64,000 nt of DNA from Isoetes taiwanensis (GCA_021234155.1 JAJEKV010000004.1:5646109-5710108), one strand, 5' to 3'. Positions 21,992 through 33,753 are shown, counted from the stretch's first letter. Program-made: numbers and translations. The notes: generated by a model from the sequence alone, not told the origin.

Positions 21992-23469
21992 ATTAAAGTC
22001 AACAAGAGAGGTCTAGACAGAGTATTGTATGTTGGGGACTTGTTTAAAGAGGAGGATGATGCCTTTGTTACTAAATTCTTTGATGATTGGAAAGATATTT
22101 TTGCCTGGGATTATGATGAATTGGTTGGTGTTGATAAGAGCATCTGTGAGTTTGAGATCAAAATCAAGGAAGGTATGAAACCTGTTGTGCAAAAATTAAG
22201 AAGAATTAATGCTTCTCTATTAGGTCTAATTAAGGAAGAGTTATACAAAATGAAAGATGCAGGTGTGATTGCAGAAATTGTGAATCCTGAGTGGCTATCT
22301 TGCATTGTTCCTGTTGAAAAGAAAAACAAGACCATTAGAATTTGCATTGATTATAGGGATCTGAACAAAGCCACTATCAAAGATTGTTATCCATTGCCAT
22401 TTCTGGAAGAAGTTTTGCATGATGTGGCAGGGAAAGAAATTTATTCATTCCTAGATGGCTTCTCAGGTTTTAATCAGATAAGCATCAAGGAAAAGGATCA
22501 GCCAAAAACTTCATTTATTACACCTTGGGGAACATTTGCCATGAAGAGGATGCCCTTTGGATTAATGAACGCATCTGCAACATTCCAGAGAGCCATGGAC
22601 ACAATTTTTAGAGAAATGCCTGCTAACGCTTTTCGTGTATTCTTAGATGACCTTTGTTTGGGAACTTCTCTTGAAAAACATTTTGATATGCTGACCATGT
22701 TGTTTGCTTTGTGTAGAAAAGGAGGAGTTAGTTTGAATCCAAAAAAATGTGTTTTCCTATCCTCAAAAGGGGAACTGCTTGGACATGTGGTGTCTACAGC
22801 AGGTATTCAGATAGTTGAAACTAAGATTGAAGCTTTAAAAGGGTTGGCACCTCCAAAAACCCTCAAGCAGGTAAAAAGTTTCATGGGGATGACCAGCTTC
22901 TTGAGAATGTATGTCCCTCATTTTTCTCACACTATGAGCCCAATCTCTAACCTCACAAAGGTTGGAAAATTTTCCAAGAGTGAAAGTAAACATATTCTGA
23001 TAGATTGGAATGAACAATGCCAAGAGTCTTTTGATAAAATTATTGATGCCATTTGTAAATCTATCCTGCTCAAGCCTCCTGATCTAGAAAAACCTTTCAA
23101 GGCTTATATCAGTGTCACAAAAAGAGCAATTGGTTTGGCATTGCTGCAAGAGGATCATGTGATTGCTTTTGCAAGCAAGATGTGGTCAGACACTGAATTG
23201 AGATATCCCAGGTTGGAAAAGTGTGCAGCAGCTTTGATGTTCTTGATAGAGAGACAAGGGCACTTGCTTCAAAACAAGTTCAAGTATTTATGAGGCAGAA
23301 TCCTTTATCACTTCTTTTTGCAAAGAAGCAACCAAAAGCTAAACTATGCAGGTGGGCTTGTAAGTTCCAAGCTTATAATATTGCTGTAAAAGTGGTAAAG
23401 CTAATTGAGAATCCCAGTTCTTATCTTCCCTATGTACTCTTCGAGCATGAAGACCAAGATGGTTTATGA
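21992..23469 (+). mobile_element. Gypsy element P: reverse transcriptase and RNase H
   Basis: This is in the same frame as the preceding ORF, separated from it by the single TAA at 21989. RT motifs are KLRRINASL, ICIDYRDLNKAT, YPLPFLEEVL, FLDGFSGFNQI, FAMKRMPFGLMNASATFQ and the catalytic FLDDL (usual YVDD/YIDD). The thumb and connection carry LKQVKSFMGMTSFLR. RNase H starts with AYISVTKRAIGLALLQ. A one-base frameshift near 23270 moves the reading to the frame used at 23221-23469, which ends in TGA at 23467. Both breaks recur in the second copy at 51215 and about 52490. The element is probably inactive unless these are consensus errors. Confidence 0.9.
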
Positions 23470-24797
23470 AATGATGATAATCTAACTAACTTGGTTTCTT
23501 TTGATGCAGAAAATACAGATTGGCAGCATGACATCAAAAATTATCTTGAGAACAATGAGGTACCAGAAAATTTGAATAGCAGTCAAGAGAGGAGATTTAA
23601 AGACAAGTGCAAAAAGTTCAGGCTAATCGAGGGTGTTTTATGCAAAATTGATAAGGAAGGAATCTTATTGAGGTGTGTGGATGAGGAAGAAGCCAGAATG
23701 ATAATTGAAGCATGTCATGAAGGAGCGTGTGGAGGACATTTTGCAGCATACACAACTGCAAAAAAGATTTTGAGGTCAGGATATTTTTGGCCTACTCTTT
23801 TTAAGGATTGCTATAACACTATAAAATGCTGCCATAAATGTCAGATCTTTGGTAGGAAAACTCTACAACCAGCAGCCCTTACTGCAATAACATCTCCTGG
23901 ACCTTTTCAAACATGGGGTTTGGACTTCATAGGCCCCATAGATCCACCCTCCTCAGCTCAACACCAGTTTATATTGGTGGCTACTGATTATTTTACCAAA
24001 TGGGCAGAAGCAATTCCTTTGAGAGAAGCAAATGCTCAAGCCACTGCAAGATTCCTCCATGAGAATATTTGTGCCAGATTTGGCATTCCCTTCAAAATAA
24101 TCTCTGACAAGGGTAGCCAATTTATCAATCATACAATTGCACTCTTGCTTGCCACCTTGAAAGTCAAACACACCAAGAGTTCATCCTATTATCCTCAAGG
24201 CAATGGCGGGCGTAATCAACCAATAAAGTTCTTAAGTCTATTCTCAAAAAAACCATTAGTGTGTCAAGAAAAGATTGGCATCTGAAGCTCCATGATGCAC
24301 TTTGGGCATACAGGACTACTATCAAAACAACTACAAAACACACTCCTTTCAGTTTGGTGTATGGCATAGAGTCAGTATTGCCCATTGAATTAGAACTTCC
24401 ATCACTTAGGCTGGCTTATCAAATAAATTTGGAAATGGATGAAGCTCTAAAGGAAAGGTTTGTGAGATTGATGCAGCTTGAAGAGCATAGATATGAAGCA
24501 GAAAATGCTGTCATGATAAAAAAGGCTAAAGACATTGCAGCCTTTAAAGCAGCTCATAAATTGCAGGGAGTTTTGAAAACAGGAGAGTTGGTGTTGAAAT
24601 GGAACAAAGCAAGGGAAGAGATAGCATCCAAGTTTGAGAATCTCTGGGAATGACCATTTGAAGTAATTGGTACAGCTGGCAAAGATTCATATTGGTTGAG
24701 AGACGTTTCTGATGGCAAAGAATTGATGAACCCCATCAACATTGTGCACCTAAAAAGGTATTGGCAACAACATGTTGCCCTTGCTCTGTTCAATTAA
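23470..24797 (+). mobile_element. Gypsy element P: integrase
   Basis: The frame runs from 23470 to TAA at 24795-24797. It holds the zinc-binding region (HEGACGGHF ... CCHKCQIFG), the core with WGLDFIGP and ISDKGSQF (first two catalytic aspartates), and the C-terminal GELVLKWNKAREE. At about 24203-24215 the expected QAE, which carries the catalytic glutamate, reads as frame-shifted GGR. The second copy (53420) shows QAESTN intact, so this is probably a miscall at CAG words. A TGA at 24651 interrupts ENLWE-PFEV in both copies. The tail INIVHLKRYW closes the protein. Confidence 0.9.
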
Positions 24798-25521
24798 AAT
24801 TCTTAGAAAAATGTAGGTAGGATTAGTTAACACATCTTTTAGAAAAGTAAAAAGCAGTAAAAGGCAAAATACAAGAAAATCTTAAACAAAGAAAAAACAA
24901 AATATCAAGTCAGTTCTAGTAAGTTGTTAAGTTCTGCTTTTAAGTTTATAATTTAGGTGCTGACTATTTTCTAGTGTTGCAAGGACGAAAGACTGTGCAG
25001 GACATGGTCAAGTGAAGGACAGATTGGATACTAATCATGGCTCCATGCAGATACATCTAAACATTACACTCATACATCTCTTTTATCACAATACACCATA
25101 CTTCTTCATCTAGAGTTGCTGCCATTTCTCCCACAACAGCAACTGATCTAAACTGACAAGTTTTGTCTCCACATGCAGGTGCATCCTAATTTACACATCC
25201 ACATATCACTTGATCAAGGGTTGACCTCATTGCATCTGAAAACCTTCTAGATCATCACAAATTCCCAAGCTGCTGTCACACTTCCATCCAGTAGCTCTTT
25301 TTTACTAAAGAGATTTATTTTCCATGCAGGTTCATCTGAAAAAAGCCACTCTTCATATACACACTCATAGCATTATATCTGTTACTTTCATATCCATTTA
25401 CAGGTTCATTGAGTTGCCAAACATATTCTCACATTGGCAACTAGCTAGAGTTATGACATGAAGTACAAGCAGCAAGTCAAAAGGGCTGGTAGACCAGCCT
25501 TTCCTTTCGATTTGGAGATAA
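24798..25521 (+). mobile_element. 3' untranslated region of element P
   Basis: The region is non-coding. The word TGCAG(G/A)TNCAT recurs near 25046, 25177 and 25326, with TACAGGTTCAT near 25401. Near 25480-25500 the sequence AAAAGGGCTGG is the best polypurine candidate, about 30 bases before the LTR. Confidence 0.55.
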
Positions 25522-27009
25522 TGTCGCCATGCTATGGCAAAGATGGAAGAGCTAAGCACATGTTTGGACTGATCCTTACACTTTGATCTGAATTGCAAGG
25601 CACTAGGAGATTGCTACATTAGCATGCATTAAGAACTTGAAGAGCAAGGGAAGGACAATTGATTCAAGTCACTCAAAAGAGACAAGAGGAGAATCAAGCA
25701 AAGGAAAAGAAAAGAAGAATGGAGAGAAGACCCCTTGAAGATCATCTCATGGTATGTGATCACTTGTGAACTTGGCATCTTTGTGCATTTTGACCCCCTT
25801 TCCACATTCTCCATACCCTCCATCGTCATAGAACACCCATTGAACTTTGTCTCCATGCACATAAGTCCTTCCAAAGTCAAACTGGGCTTTGAAAATTCTT
25901 TCTAGTCAAAACACACCTTCTTGAAATATCCATTTGCTACACACCACTCACACCTCTTTATCACCACCCATAAGCTCAAAATTCCACTTGACTTGGTCAT
26001 ACTCATGGTCAAAAGTCAACACATTATGCAACTTGGTCAAAGAAAAAAGAAAAGTTGCAAAAATCCCTAAGGGAAATATTCAAAACTCAAGTGTGCCCTA
26101 GGGAATGCCAAAAAAGTTGCATTTCAAAAATTGGCTTATGAGAAATGCATTTTATATGCCAAGTCACCATACACATCATCATTCTAGCCATGCCATGTCA
26201 TACTTCCATTTCCTTGTTCAAAATCTAAGTTTATCTCAAAGCATCAAACTAGCACCATGAGATGACACATCACCTTGCCACATCATCATTGCCACCCATC
26301 ACTATCCACTTGTCACACACATCATCCACACCATTTACAATGTTTGACTAGAAAGAATTTTCCAAGCTCAAGTTGGCTGACACGTCATCATCACCATTTG
26401 CCATGTCATACTCACCTAGCCTTGTCATCATTTCCATATGCCACATCATTCATTCTTTAAGCTTTTTTGGCCAAAAGTAAAAAATGCCCCATTGCAAGAA
26501 AAGATTCCAAAATCTTCTAGAGTGCAAAAAAAGATTCCCATAGGAAAAAAGAAAATTGAAAAAAGGTTTTATTTTGAGCCTTATATTTGCTTCCTAGGGA
26601 ATCGTGCCATAGACCATGGGGCATAAAAAAATTTCCTATCTACCCCCAAGTCTATTTTCTTCCCCCAGCCAATCCCCCCATGCCACGTGGAACATCCGGG
26701 CGTGTGGGGCGGTTGAGGTACCGAATCCCACGTGGATATTGCACGTTATAATTATAAATAACATGTTATATACCTTGGATCGCCGAGCTGAAAAATGTCT
26801 GTGGGATATTTCGCCTGTGTTTTCACGAACCTAAAACTTGGAACTGCCAAGATCCGCCTAATCTGGCCTAACCAATTGTTCAATCATGACTTAAACCTAC
26901 CGGATTACCATGTTTGATGCCAAGAATGCCAAGTACCAGCTAAAAGACAGAGAATTAATGGGAATTGATCAAGAACTCAACAAAACAGAGCATCTACAAA
27001 AGGGGCTAT
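25522..27009 (+). mobile_element. 3' LTR of gypsy element P, cut by a minus-strand LTR
   Basis: It is homologous to 17413-18401 but has an extra segment of about 525 bp (25960-26484) rich in CATCA/CCAC words. It contains a 20-bp perfect inverted repeat with 25891-25910 (second arm 26343-26362). The opening palindrome is damaged in this copy (GTCGCC, GGCAAAG) but intact in the duplicate at 54739. It ends where the minus LTR begins at 27010. Confidence 0.75.
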
Positions 27010-28861
27010 TGACCCTCAACCTGGCTAGAGAGTCAAACACAAGAAGCCAACTTAAGTTTATGCTCAAGTTGGGGTTAGAACCTCCAGATCACTTAAGGTG
27101 ATCAGTCTACACAAGAATTTCTCAAAGAAAAAGCTCAAATGTCAAGTATTCATACCTTTCCCAATTCAAAAATATGGAACCCTCACTCAAATTGATGTAG
27201 CTCTCATAGGAAGATTGATTTCCAAGGTCAAATGATTGTGACTTGTACAGAAAAGTTATAGGCAAGCAAGGGAGAAGATCTTGACCAAGTCTGAGGTCTA
27301 ATCTGCAAAATATTTGATCTCAAAGTTGGGTCAATTTTTGGTCAATACCAGTCAAAACTACAGACAGATCTCAGAATTTTGTAACTTGAGTTGCAGAGGG
27401 AATTTTTGAGAGATTCCAAAACTGAGGTGAAGTATAAATCCCAAAGGTGAGGGGCATGCAATCAAATCATATTTTGGATCATTAAAACTATTTTCTTGGC
27501 ACTGTTTTGTGAATAACAGTCTAAAATTGTATCAGACAGAATGCAAAAAATGATAAACTTGAGTTTGGAATGGTTTTTTTTCGAACTTTTTGTGCACACA
27601 GGTGCAAATATGATGGGAAAAGAAGGGCAAGTGGTCGTATGCAAGAAAAAATGATGGAGTATCTTACTGTAAAAATGTTTGTGTGGCAAAAATACTAAAA
27701 GATCATGACAATCAACTTTTTAAGCACTTGGCAGGCAATTTTCGTTGATATGAAGGTAATACAAGATGAATAGAGGTCTCAAGATCATAAATCAATCATC
27801 AAAATATCTCAGGAGGTCATAAAATAATATCATAATAGGAATATCAGTCCAATTTTCTCAAATCGAACTGTGGAACACTCAGATACTTCATAAACGTCTT
27901 CAGATCATGCTTAGCATGTTCAATGTTGAGGTTTGATGCGTCTGGGCCTTCAAAAATCTTCTGTCATTGTTTTCCCAGTATATATGTTTAGGTTTAACGG
28001 TTCCGGCATCTTAGAGCTTAAGTTTAGGCTTGATAGGATGCTTAAGGGCGATACAGAAATAGATAGTTTTCAGAACCTAATGATTCCATTCCGGCACGAT
28101 TCGAGCAGGTTTCCAAACTTAAGGTTCTTCGATAGTATTTTTCCAGAAATTTCACGATACGGTGGCCGTATTTTTTGATGTATAAACTGAGAATATGCTG
28201 TATTTAGCAATTTCGAGAAGCTAGGCCATGGTTCAAACGATACCCAAAAATAATTATGAAGCTTTTGATCATTTGGGCCTATGGTAACCCTAATCTTTTG
28301 GGGAATATTCTAGGTAGATACCATAACTGGAATATTCCATCGGGGATATTTGGGTGGCATGGGTACTTAGGGCACAATGAAGCAAGGGGGTATAAGAGAT
28401 TGCAAATAAGAGTTAGGCTAAGGGCATTTGCAAGGGTATGATATGGGGAATGAAAATAAAGCCCATGGGGGAAATAAAATGCATTAAAAAAAAGGACTTA
28501 GGCAAAGCAAAATATGATTTGCAAAAGGTGAGCAAGGAAGAAGATGAGTATAAGGGAAAATGACTAGGGAAAATTCAAAAAGGGAGGTAAGAATATGGTA
28601 TGGGAGTGGATAAAAAATGGCTAAGGGATGGAACCAAGTACCATGGGATCTTCCAAACTCTAACTTCCAATCTTCAAAAAGCATCTTCCAATCTTCTTTA
28701 ACCCAGCATCTTTTTGACTAGTATTCCTTATGGGAGTTGACCTTGAAGATAAATATCCTTTGACCTTCACACCAATGTTGACTACCAAGTTCTCCTTTCA
28801 CTTAGCCTTCCTAACTTTAACATATGAACCAACAATTAGTATGTTGCCCTTTGGGGCAACA
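27010..28861 (-). mobile_element. 3' LTR of gypsy element M1 (minus strand)
   Basis: On the minus strand it begins TGTTGCCC-CAAA-GGGCAACA and ends GAGGGTCA, so it has TG...CA ends and is 1852 bp long. It is related to, but clearly diverged from, 31843-33753. A TATATAC-type TATA candidate (minus) lies near 27980. It carries no coding sequence. It seems to have inserted into the 3' LTR of element P. A five-base flank GCTAT precedes it, but the matching flank cannot be checked. Confidence 0.75.
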
Positions 28862-29727
28862 TCTCGCCAAAACAAGAAAATGGCTGGTCCCCTCAGCCAT
28901 ATTATGCCAAAAGGAATCTATAGAGGGGTCTTCAACTTTGTCAAAGTGTGCAAAATGAGAACAAGATGGAATAGAATGTAGGGTGTAAATAATGGAAAGA
29001 TGAGTGTGAGTGTGGTGATGTTGTGATGATAGTGAGGTGAAATGAGTGTGATGAATGTGAATATGGTGGTAATATGGTGTGAGTGGAGTGTGATGGGTGA
29101 ATAAGAATGAAAATAAGTATAAGAATGATAAAGAGATGGTGTGAGTGAAGTGTGAATGATGTAAAGAGATAAGATGAATATGCTAGTGTTGAGATCTCGC
29201 CAAAACAAGAAAATGCATGTCCTTCCTTAAAAAATTTGCAACTCTGCTATGGTGGTGAAGCTGAAATGCAGAGTGCTTTGTGGGGGAATGAAAATAAGAA
29301 TGAGGAGTCCAAATGAATGGCAGGACTACTTGTGACAGATGAATATAGATGGGAAAAGGATGCACCTGCCATGGAAACACATAAACATGTTAATCTTAAT
29401 TCTTGCAACTCTACCATGATGGTGAAGCTGAATTTGCAGAGTGCATGCTTGGGGGAATGGAATGAAGAATGAATAGCTAGGTGGGAGGTAGGACCACAGT
29501 GAAACAGATGAATGTGGATGAGAGAAGGATGCTCCTGCAGATGACACTTGACAAATCATTAGTAAAAATCCTTACCTTGGAATTGTTTGATACTATTTCC
29601 TGCACCTTGGCTGGCTGCAAACATGAACTCAATGAAAGAATTAATACTAAAAATCAAGACAAAGAGGAATCTAACCTATCTAATCCTAATTCTGATTTTA
29701 AAAATTCTAACGCATAAAAAGGGACAA
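28862..29727 (-). mobile_element. M1 3' untranslated region with 170-bp repeats and a C-free tract
   Basis: Between pol and LTR there are repeated blocks containing CTATGGTGGTGAAGCTG (near 29237) and a close relative near 29413. The words TCTCGCCAAAACAAGAAAATG occur at both 28863 and 29193. Bases 28963-29182 contain no C on the plus strand, hence no G in the element's sense strand. Confidence 0.7.
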
Positions 29728-30895
29728 TCATATATGCTGATCCCAGTACCTTTTCAAGTGAATAATGTTGATGGGATTTGGAAGTGACACCCCTGAAGTT
29801 AATTCCTTTAACCAATAAGAATTGGTGCCTGCTGATTCCAGCACTTCATAGGGACCTTCCCATAGATTTTCAAACTTACTAGCTGAGTCTTCCCTTGATT
29901 TATTCCATTTTAGAACTAGCTCTCCCGCCTGAAAAGTCCCTTTGTATTTTATGAGCAGCTTTGAAGGCAAACCAAATCTTTAGCTTTCTTTAACAGATTG
30001 GCATTCTCAGCCTCCATTCTATATTCTTCTAAATGCAAAAGGGCATCCAGTCTCTCCTGCAAGGCATTTTCAAAAGGTAAACATAGTTTGTGAGCTAACC
30101 TTAGAGATGGGAGCTCAAGCTCTACTGGAAGCACAGCTTCAATGCCATAAAATAGGTTGAAAGGTGTATGAGTGGTTGCTGCTTTAATAGTAACTCTATA
30201 AGCCCAAAGATCATCCACCAATTTGACATGCCAATCCCTTTGATTATCATCCACTATCTTCTGCAAAATGCTTTTCAAAACTTTATTAGTAGCTTCTGCT
30301 TGACCATTACCTTGGGCGTAATAAGAAGAGCTCTTGGTATGTTTGACCTTAAGAATGGTTAGCAGATTAGCAATAACTTCATTCACAAAAGGGGTACCTC
30401 TGTCAGAGTGCAATTGTAGAGGAATACCAAACCGTACGATATATTCATGTAAAAACTTTCTTTGTTGTAATAGCATTGTCCTCTTAAAGGAATAGCTTCG
30501 CCCATTTAGTAAAATAACCCAGAAGCTACAATAATGTGCCGATGTTGTTCTCGTAAGGGGGTTAATAGGGCCAATATAATCTAATCCCCATATTTGGAAA
30601 GGTCCCGGAGAAATGATGGGGTTTAGTGTACCGGGAGGAGGATCCTTTTTCCAAATATTTGCCATCGGGCAAGATTTTATAGCAAGATAACAATCTTTAA
30701 ATATTGTAGGCCAATAATAACCGACCGAGAATTTTCTTGGCAGTAGTATCTCCAAAGAAATGGCCGCCAAATACTCCATGCATTTTCTAATGATCGTGAA
30801 GCAGTATTCCTCTTCATTGACACACCTCGCAATAGTCCATCCCCTCGTTGACTTTACATAGAACATCATTAATCATTTTAAATTGCCTACATCTT
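29728..30895 (-). mobile_element. Gypsy M1 integrase, broken in this copy
   Basis: The duplicate at 58933-60084 is a single open frame of 383 codons with WGLDYIGP, HSDRGTPF and GQAEATNK (the D, D and E residues) and the tail GELVLKWNKSRED ... INIIHLKRYWDQH. In the copy described here the same protein is split at 29949-29970 and has wrong residues between 30430 and 30860, where the sequence differs at CTG/CAG words. The zinc-binding region is incomplete even in the better copy. Confidence 0.9.
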
Positions 30896-31720
30896 TCTTT
30901 TAAATCTCCTTTGCTGGCTCAAGTCACCCCGAGGGCATCTCCTTGAATTGTAAGAAATTTTTATAGGTAGCCGCCAATCCTCGTGGGCTCTTCTTTTCAT
31001 CTTCTCGCCGCAAATAAGCTAAGGCATCCGCAAAGTCAACAACCTCCATCAGATCCTCATGATCAAAGAAAATGTAAGGTAAATAAAGACTGGGACTCTT
31101 CACCTGATGTAACTCCTTAATGGAAATATCAAAGGTTTGTAGCTTACAAGCCCACCTCTGAATTTTTGGTTTGGAAGTAGCCTTACCAAATAACAACCCC
31201 ATTGGATTTTGCTTCATGTAAACTTGAACAGAACTCTTCAATAGTAGGTGACCTTGTCTGTCAATGAGGAACATAAGAGCAGCAGCACTCTTCTCCATTC
31301 TAGTGTATTTTTCTTCAGTTGAACTCCTGCTGGCAAAAGCTATGGTATGCTTGTCCTGTAGGATAGCTAGACCTATGGCCTTTTTAGTAATAGTAATGTA
31401 AACTTCAAATGGCATATCCAAATCAGGCTTTTTTAAAAAAGAGTAGCCTCACAAATGGACTTTATAAGTAACTCAAAAGACTCTTGGCAATCTGATGACC
31501 ATGTGACAAGGACATACTTGCTCTCAGATTTAGAAATCATGCATATCCTTGTCAGTTTAGAAATAGGACTTATAATGTGAGCAAAATTAGGAATATACAT
31601 CCTAAGAAAACTAGTCATGCCAATAAAACTTTTGACCTGCTTCAAATTCTTGGGGGGTACCAGTTTTTTGAGGGCTTCAACCTTTTCTTGTGCCACTTGT
31701 ATACCATTGTTGGACACTTC
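30896..31720 (-). mobile_element. Gypsy M1 RT thumb and RNase H
   Basis: 31433-31720 encodes EVSNNGIQVAQEKVEALKKL and LKQVKSFIGMTSFLRMY, the RT thumb. 30924-31421 encodes RNase H (FEVYITITKKAIGLAILQ ... SSVQVYMKQNPMGLLFG). The RT palm and everything upstream are absent. The sequence changes abruptly at 31720/31721 into integrase of a different element. Confidence 0.88.
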
Positions 31721-31842
31721 AGTTGGTTGATTCTGCTTGGCCATTGCCTTGAGGATAATAAGATGAACTCTTGGTGTGCTTGACTTTCAAGGTGGCGAGC
31801 AAGAGTGCAATTGTATGATTGATAAATTGGCTACCCTTGTGT
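31721..31842 (-). mobile_element. Integrase scrap fused to M1
   Basis: This segment is the reverse complement of integrase sequence like that at 24120-24230 of element P (GSQF to QAESTN). It is joined to M1 RT at 31721 and cut by an LTR at 31843, leaving a patchwork of three retroelement pieces. Confidence 0.8.
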
Positions 31843-33753
31843 TGACCCTAAACCTGGCTTAAAGGTCAACCACAAGGAACCAATTTGAGTTTACACCCAA
31901 ATTGGGGTTAGAACCTCCAGATCACTTAAGGTGACCAGTCTATGCAAGATAAATCTAGAGAAAAGTTCAAAAAACTGAAGTTTTATACCTTTCCCATTTC
32001 CAAAAAATGGTGCCTTGACTAAAACAGATGTGGTGATGAAAGATGGATTGATTTCTCGAGTCAACTGCTGTAGACTTGCTCAAAAAAGTTGTAGGTATCC
32101 AATGACAAAGTCCTTGACCAAGTCAGAGACTAAATTTGAAAGTTATTCGATCTCAAAGTGGGGTCAAAATTTGGTCAATAGAAGTCAAATATGGAAAACA
32201 GTGATCAGAAAATGAGATTTAGAGTTGCTAAGCGTGTTTTTGGGGATTTCCAAAGCAAATATACTGCAGTGGTGATAAGAAAGAGAGACATGTAGTCAGA
32301 TTGCCATTTGGATCTGTAAAAGTATTTTTTGTGGCTGGATTTGACAAAATACAGTCAAAACTGATCAGAGCAGAGTGCTAATTTTTATAACTTGAGCTAG
32401 ATGTGGTATTTTTGGATGATTTCAAAGCCTTTAGCTCACACAGGCCCTAAGAATTGATGGCAAATGGGCCAATAGTGCTTGGGAACACTCACGGATTTTC
32501 TGTAAAATATTTTGAGGCAAGAATTGCTAAGAAAAATATCAGAGATGGATTTGACAACTTGGCAGTCAATTTAAATTGATATGAAGGTAAATATATCATG
32601 ATAACAATAGATAAGGATGCTTCATAGCTCCAGATACAGTAAAATAATCATCATAAATCATAAGATAAGAAGGTAATATCAACTAGATCTTTGCAAATCC
32701 AGTTGAGGAATGCTCAGGAACTTCAAGAATCATTCAGGTCATGCTCAGCATTGATCAATGTCGGATTTGAGTGCGTCTGGGCCTTCAAAAATGTCGTGAT
32801 TGTGTTTCCCCTGTATATAGTTTCAAATTTCGATTCCAGTGATTTTAGGTAATAATTTTAGGCTTAATCTGTTGCTTAGGTTCCGGAATCTAAAAATAGA
32901 GTGGTCTCATAGAGAATGGAGCGCGGGAAGGCATGATTCGAGCTGGATTTCCAGTTCTAGGGTTCTTCAACTGTATTTCCGCATAATTTTCGCGATACGG
33001 TTTCGTATTTTTGCAGGAATATGCCCTGTATATGCCGTATTCGATCATTTTTAAAAACTTGGCCAATGGTTTAAAGGTATTTAAAAGAAGTTATAACCTC
33101 TTGACCATGAGGAAGATTGCCCACACGTGTAAAGGAATATGGAATCTTTGGGGCATCTTTTGACAAGGTTTGGAATATACCAATGAGGGCATAATGGAAT
33201 AGGAATAAGGCAAAAGAAATCATAAAGGGCTAGTAGGGAGACAAAGGTGAAAATGCAAAAGAGGGGAATAACAACTTTGCAATAGGGGCTTGAGTGTCTT
33301 CTTGAATAACCAATGTAGTGATATTTGGGGGAAATGGCAAGGACTTGGGCAAAATGACAAGGTGGGCATGGCAAAGGGATGAGCAATGGACATGAAAACA
33401 ATATAGGGCCAAAGGTGCAAAAATGGAGGTAGTGGGGTGAAACAAAGGCCAAAATTAGAAACTATACACCATGGGGTCTTCCAAACTCTTGACTTCCAAT
33501 CTTCAAAAGATGTCTTCCAAACTTCATAACCCAGATTCTTCTAGAGCATATTCTTAACTAAGCATTTGATCCCAAATAAAATACCTCTTGTGAACTTTTG
33601 GCTTGAGCATTTGTTGACCTAGAAGGTAAGCATCTTTTGGCACACCAATGTTGACTACCAAGCTCTTCCAATCTTTGACCTAGTCTTCAGAAATGACTTA
33701 ACCTGACTTGAATGCATAGAACACAATTAGCATGTTGCCCTTCGGGGGCAACA
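31843..33753 (-). mobile_element. 3' LTR of gypsy element M2 (minus strand)
   Basis: The LTR is 1911 bp, on the minus strand TGTTGCCC...GGGCAACA at its start and AGGGTCA at its end. Its edges and several internal blocks match 27010-28861, but the middle is diverged. A TATATAC-like TATA candidate (minus) lies near 32812. Confidence 0.75.

Noticed and set aside
22025-23293. Unusual RT active site FLDD as a sign of inactivity
   Set aside because: The two aspartates are present and the first residues vary among gypsy elements; M3 has YLDD.
27010-33753. M1 as a complete element with LTRs at 27010-28861 and 31843-33753
   Set aside because: The second LTR is followed by its own 3' UTR and pol (M2), the two LTRs are diverged, and no gag or PBS lies between M1 pol and that LTR.
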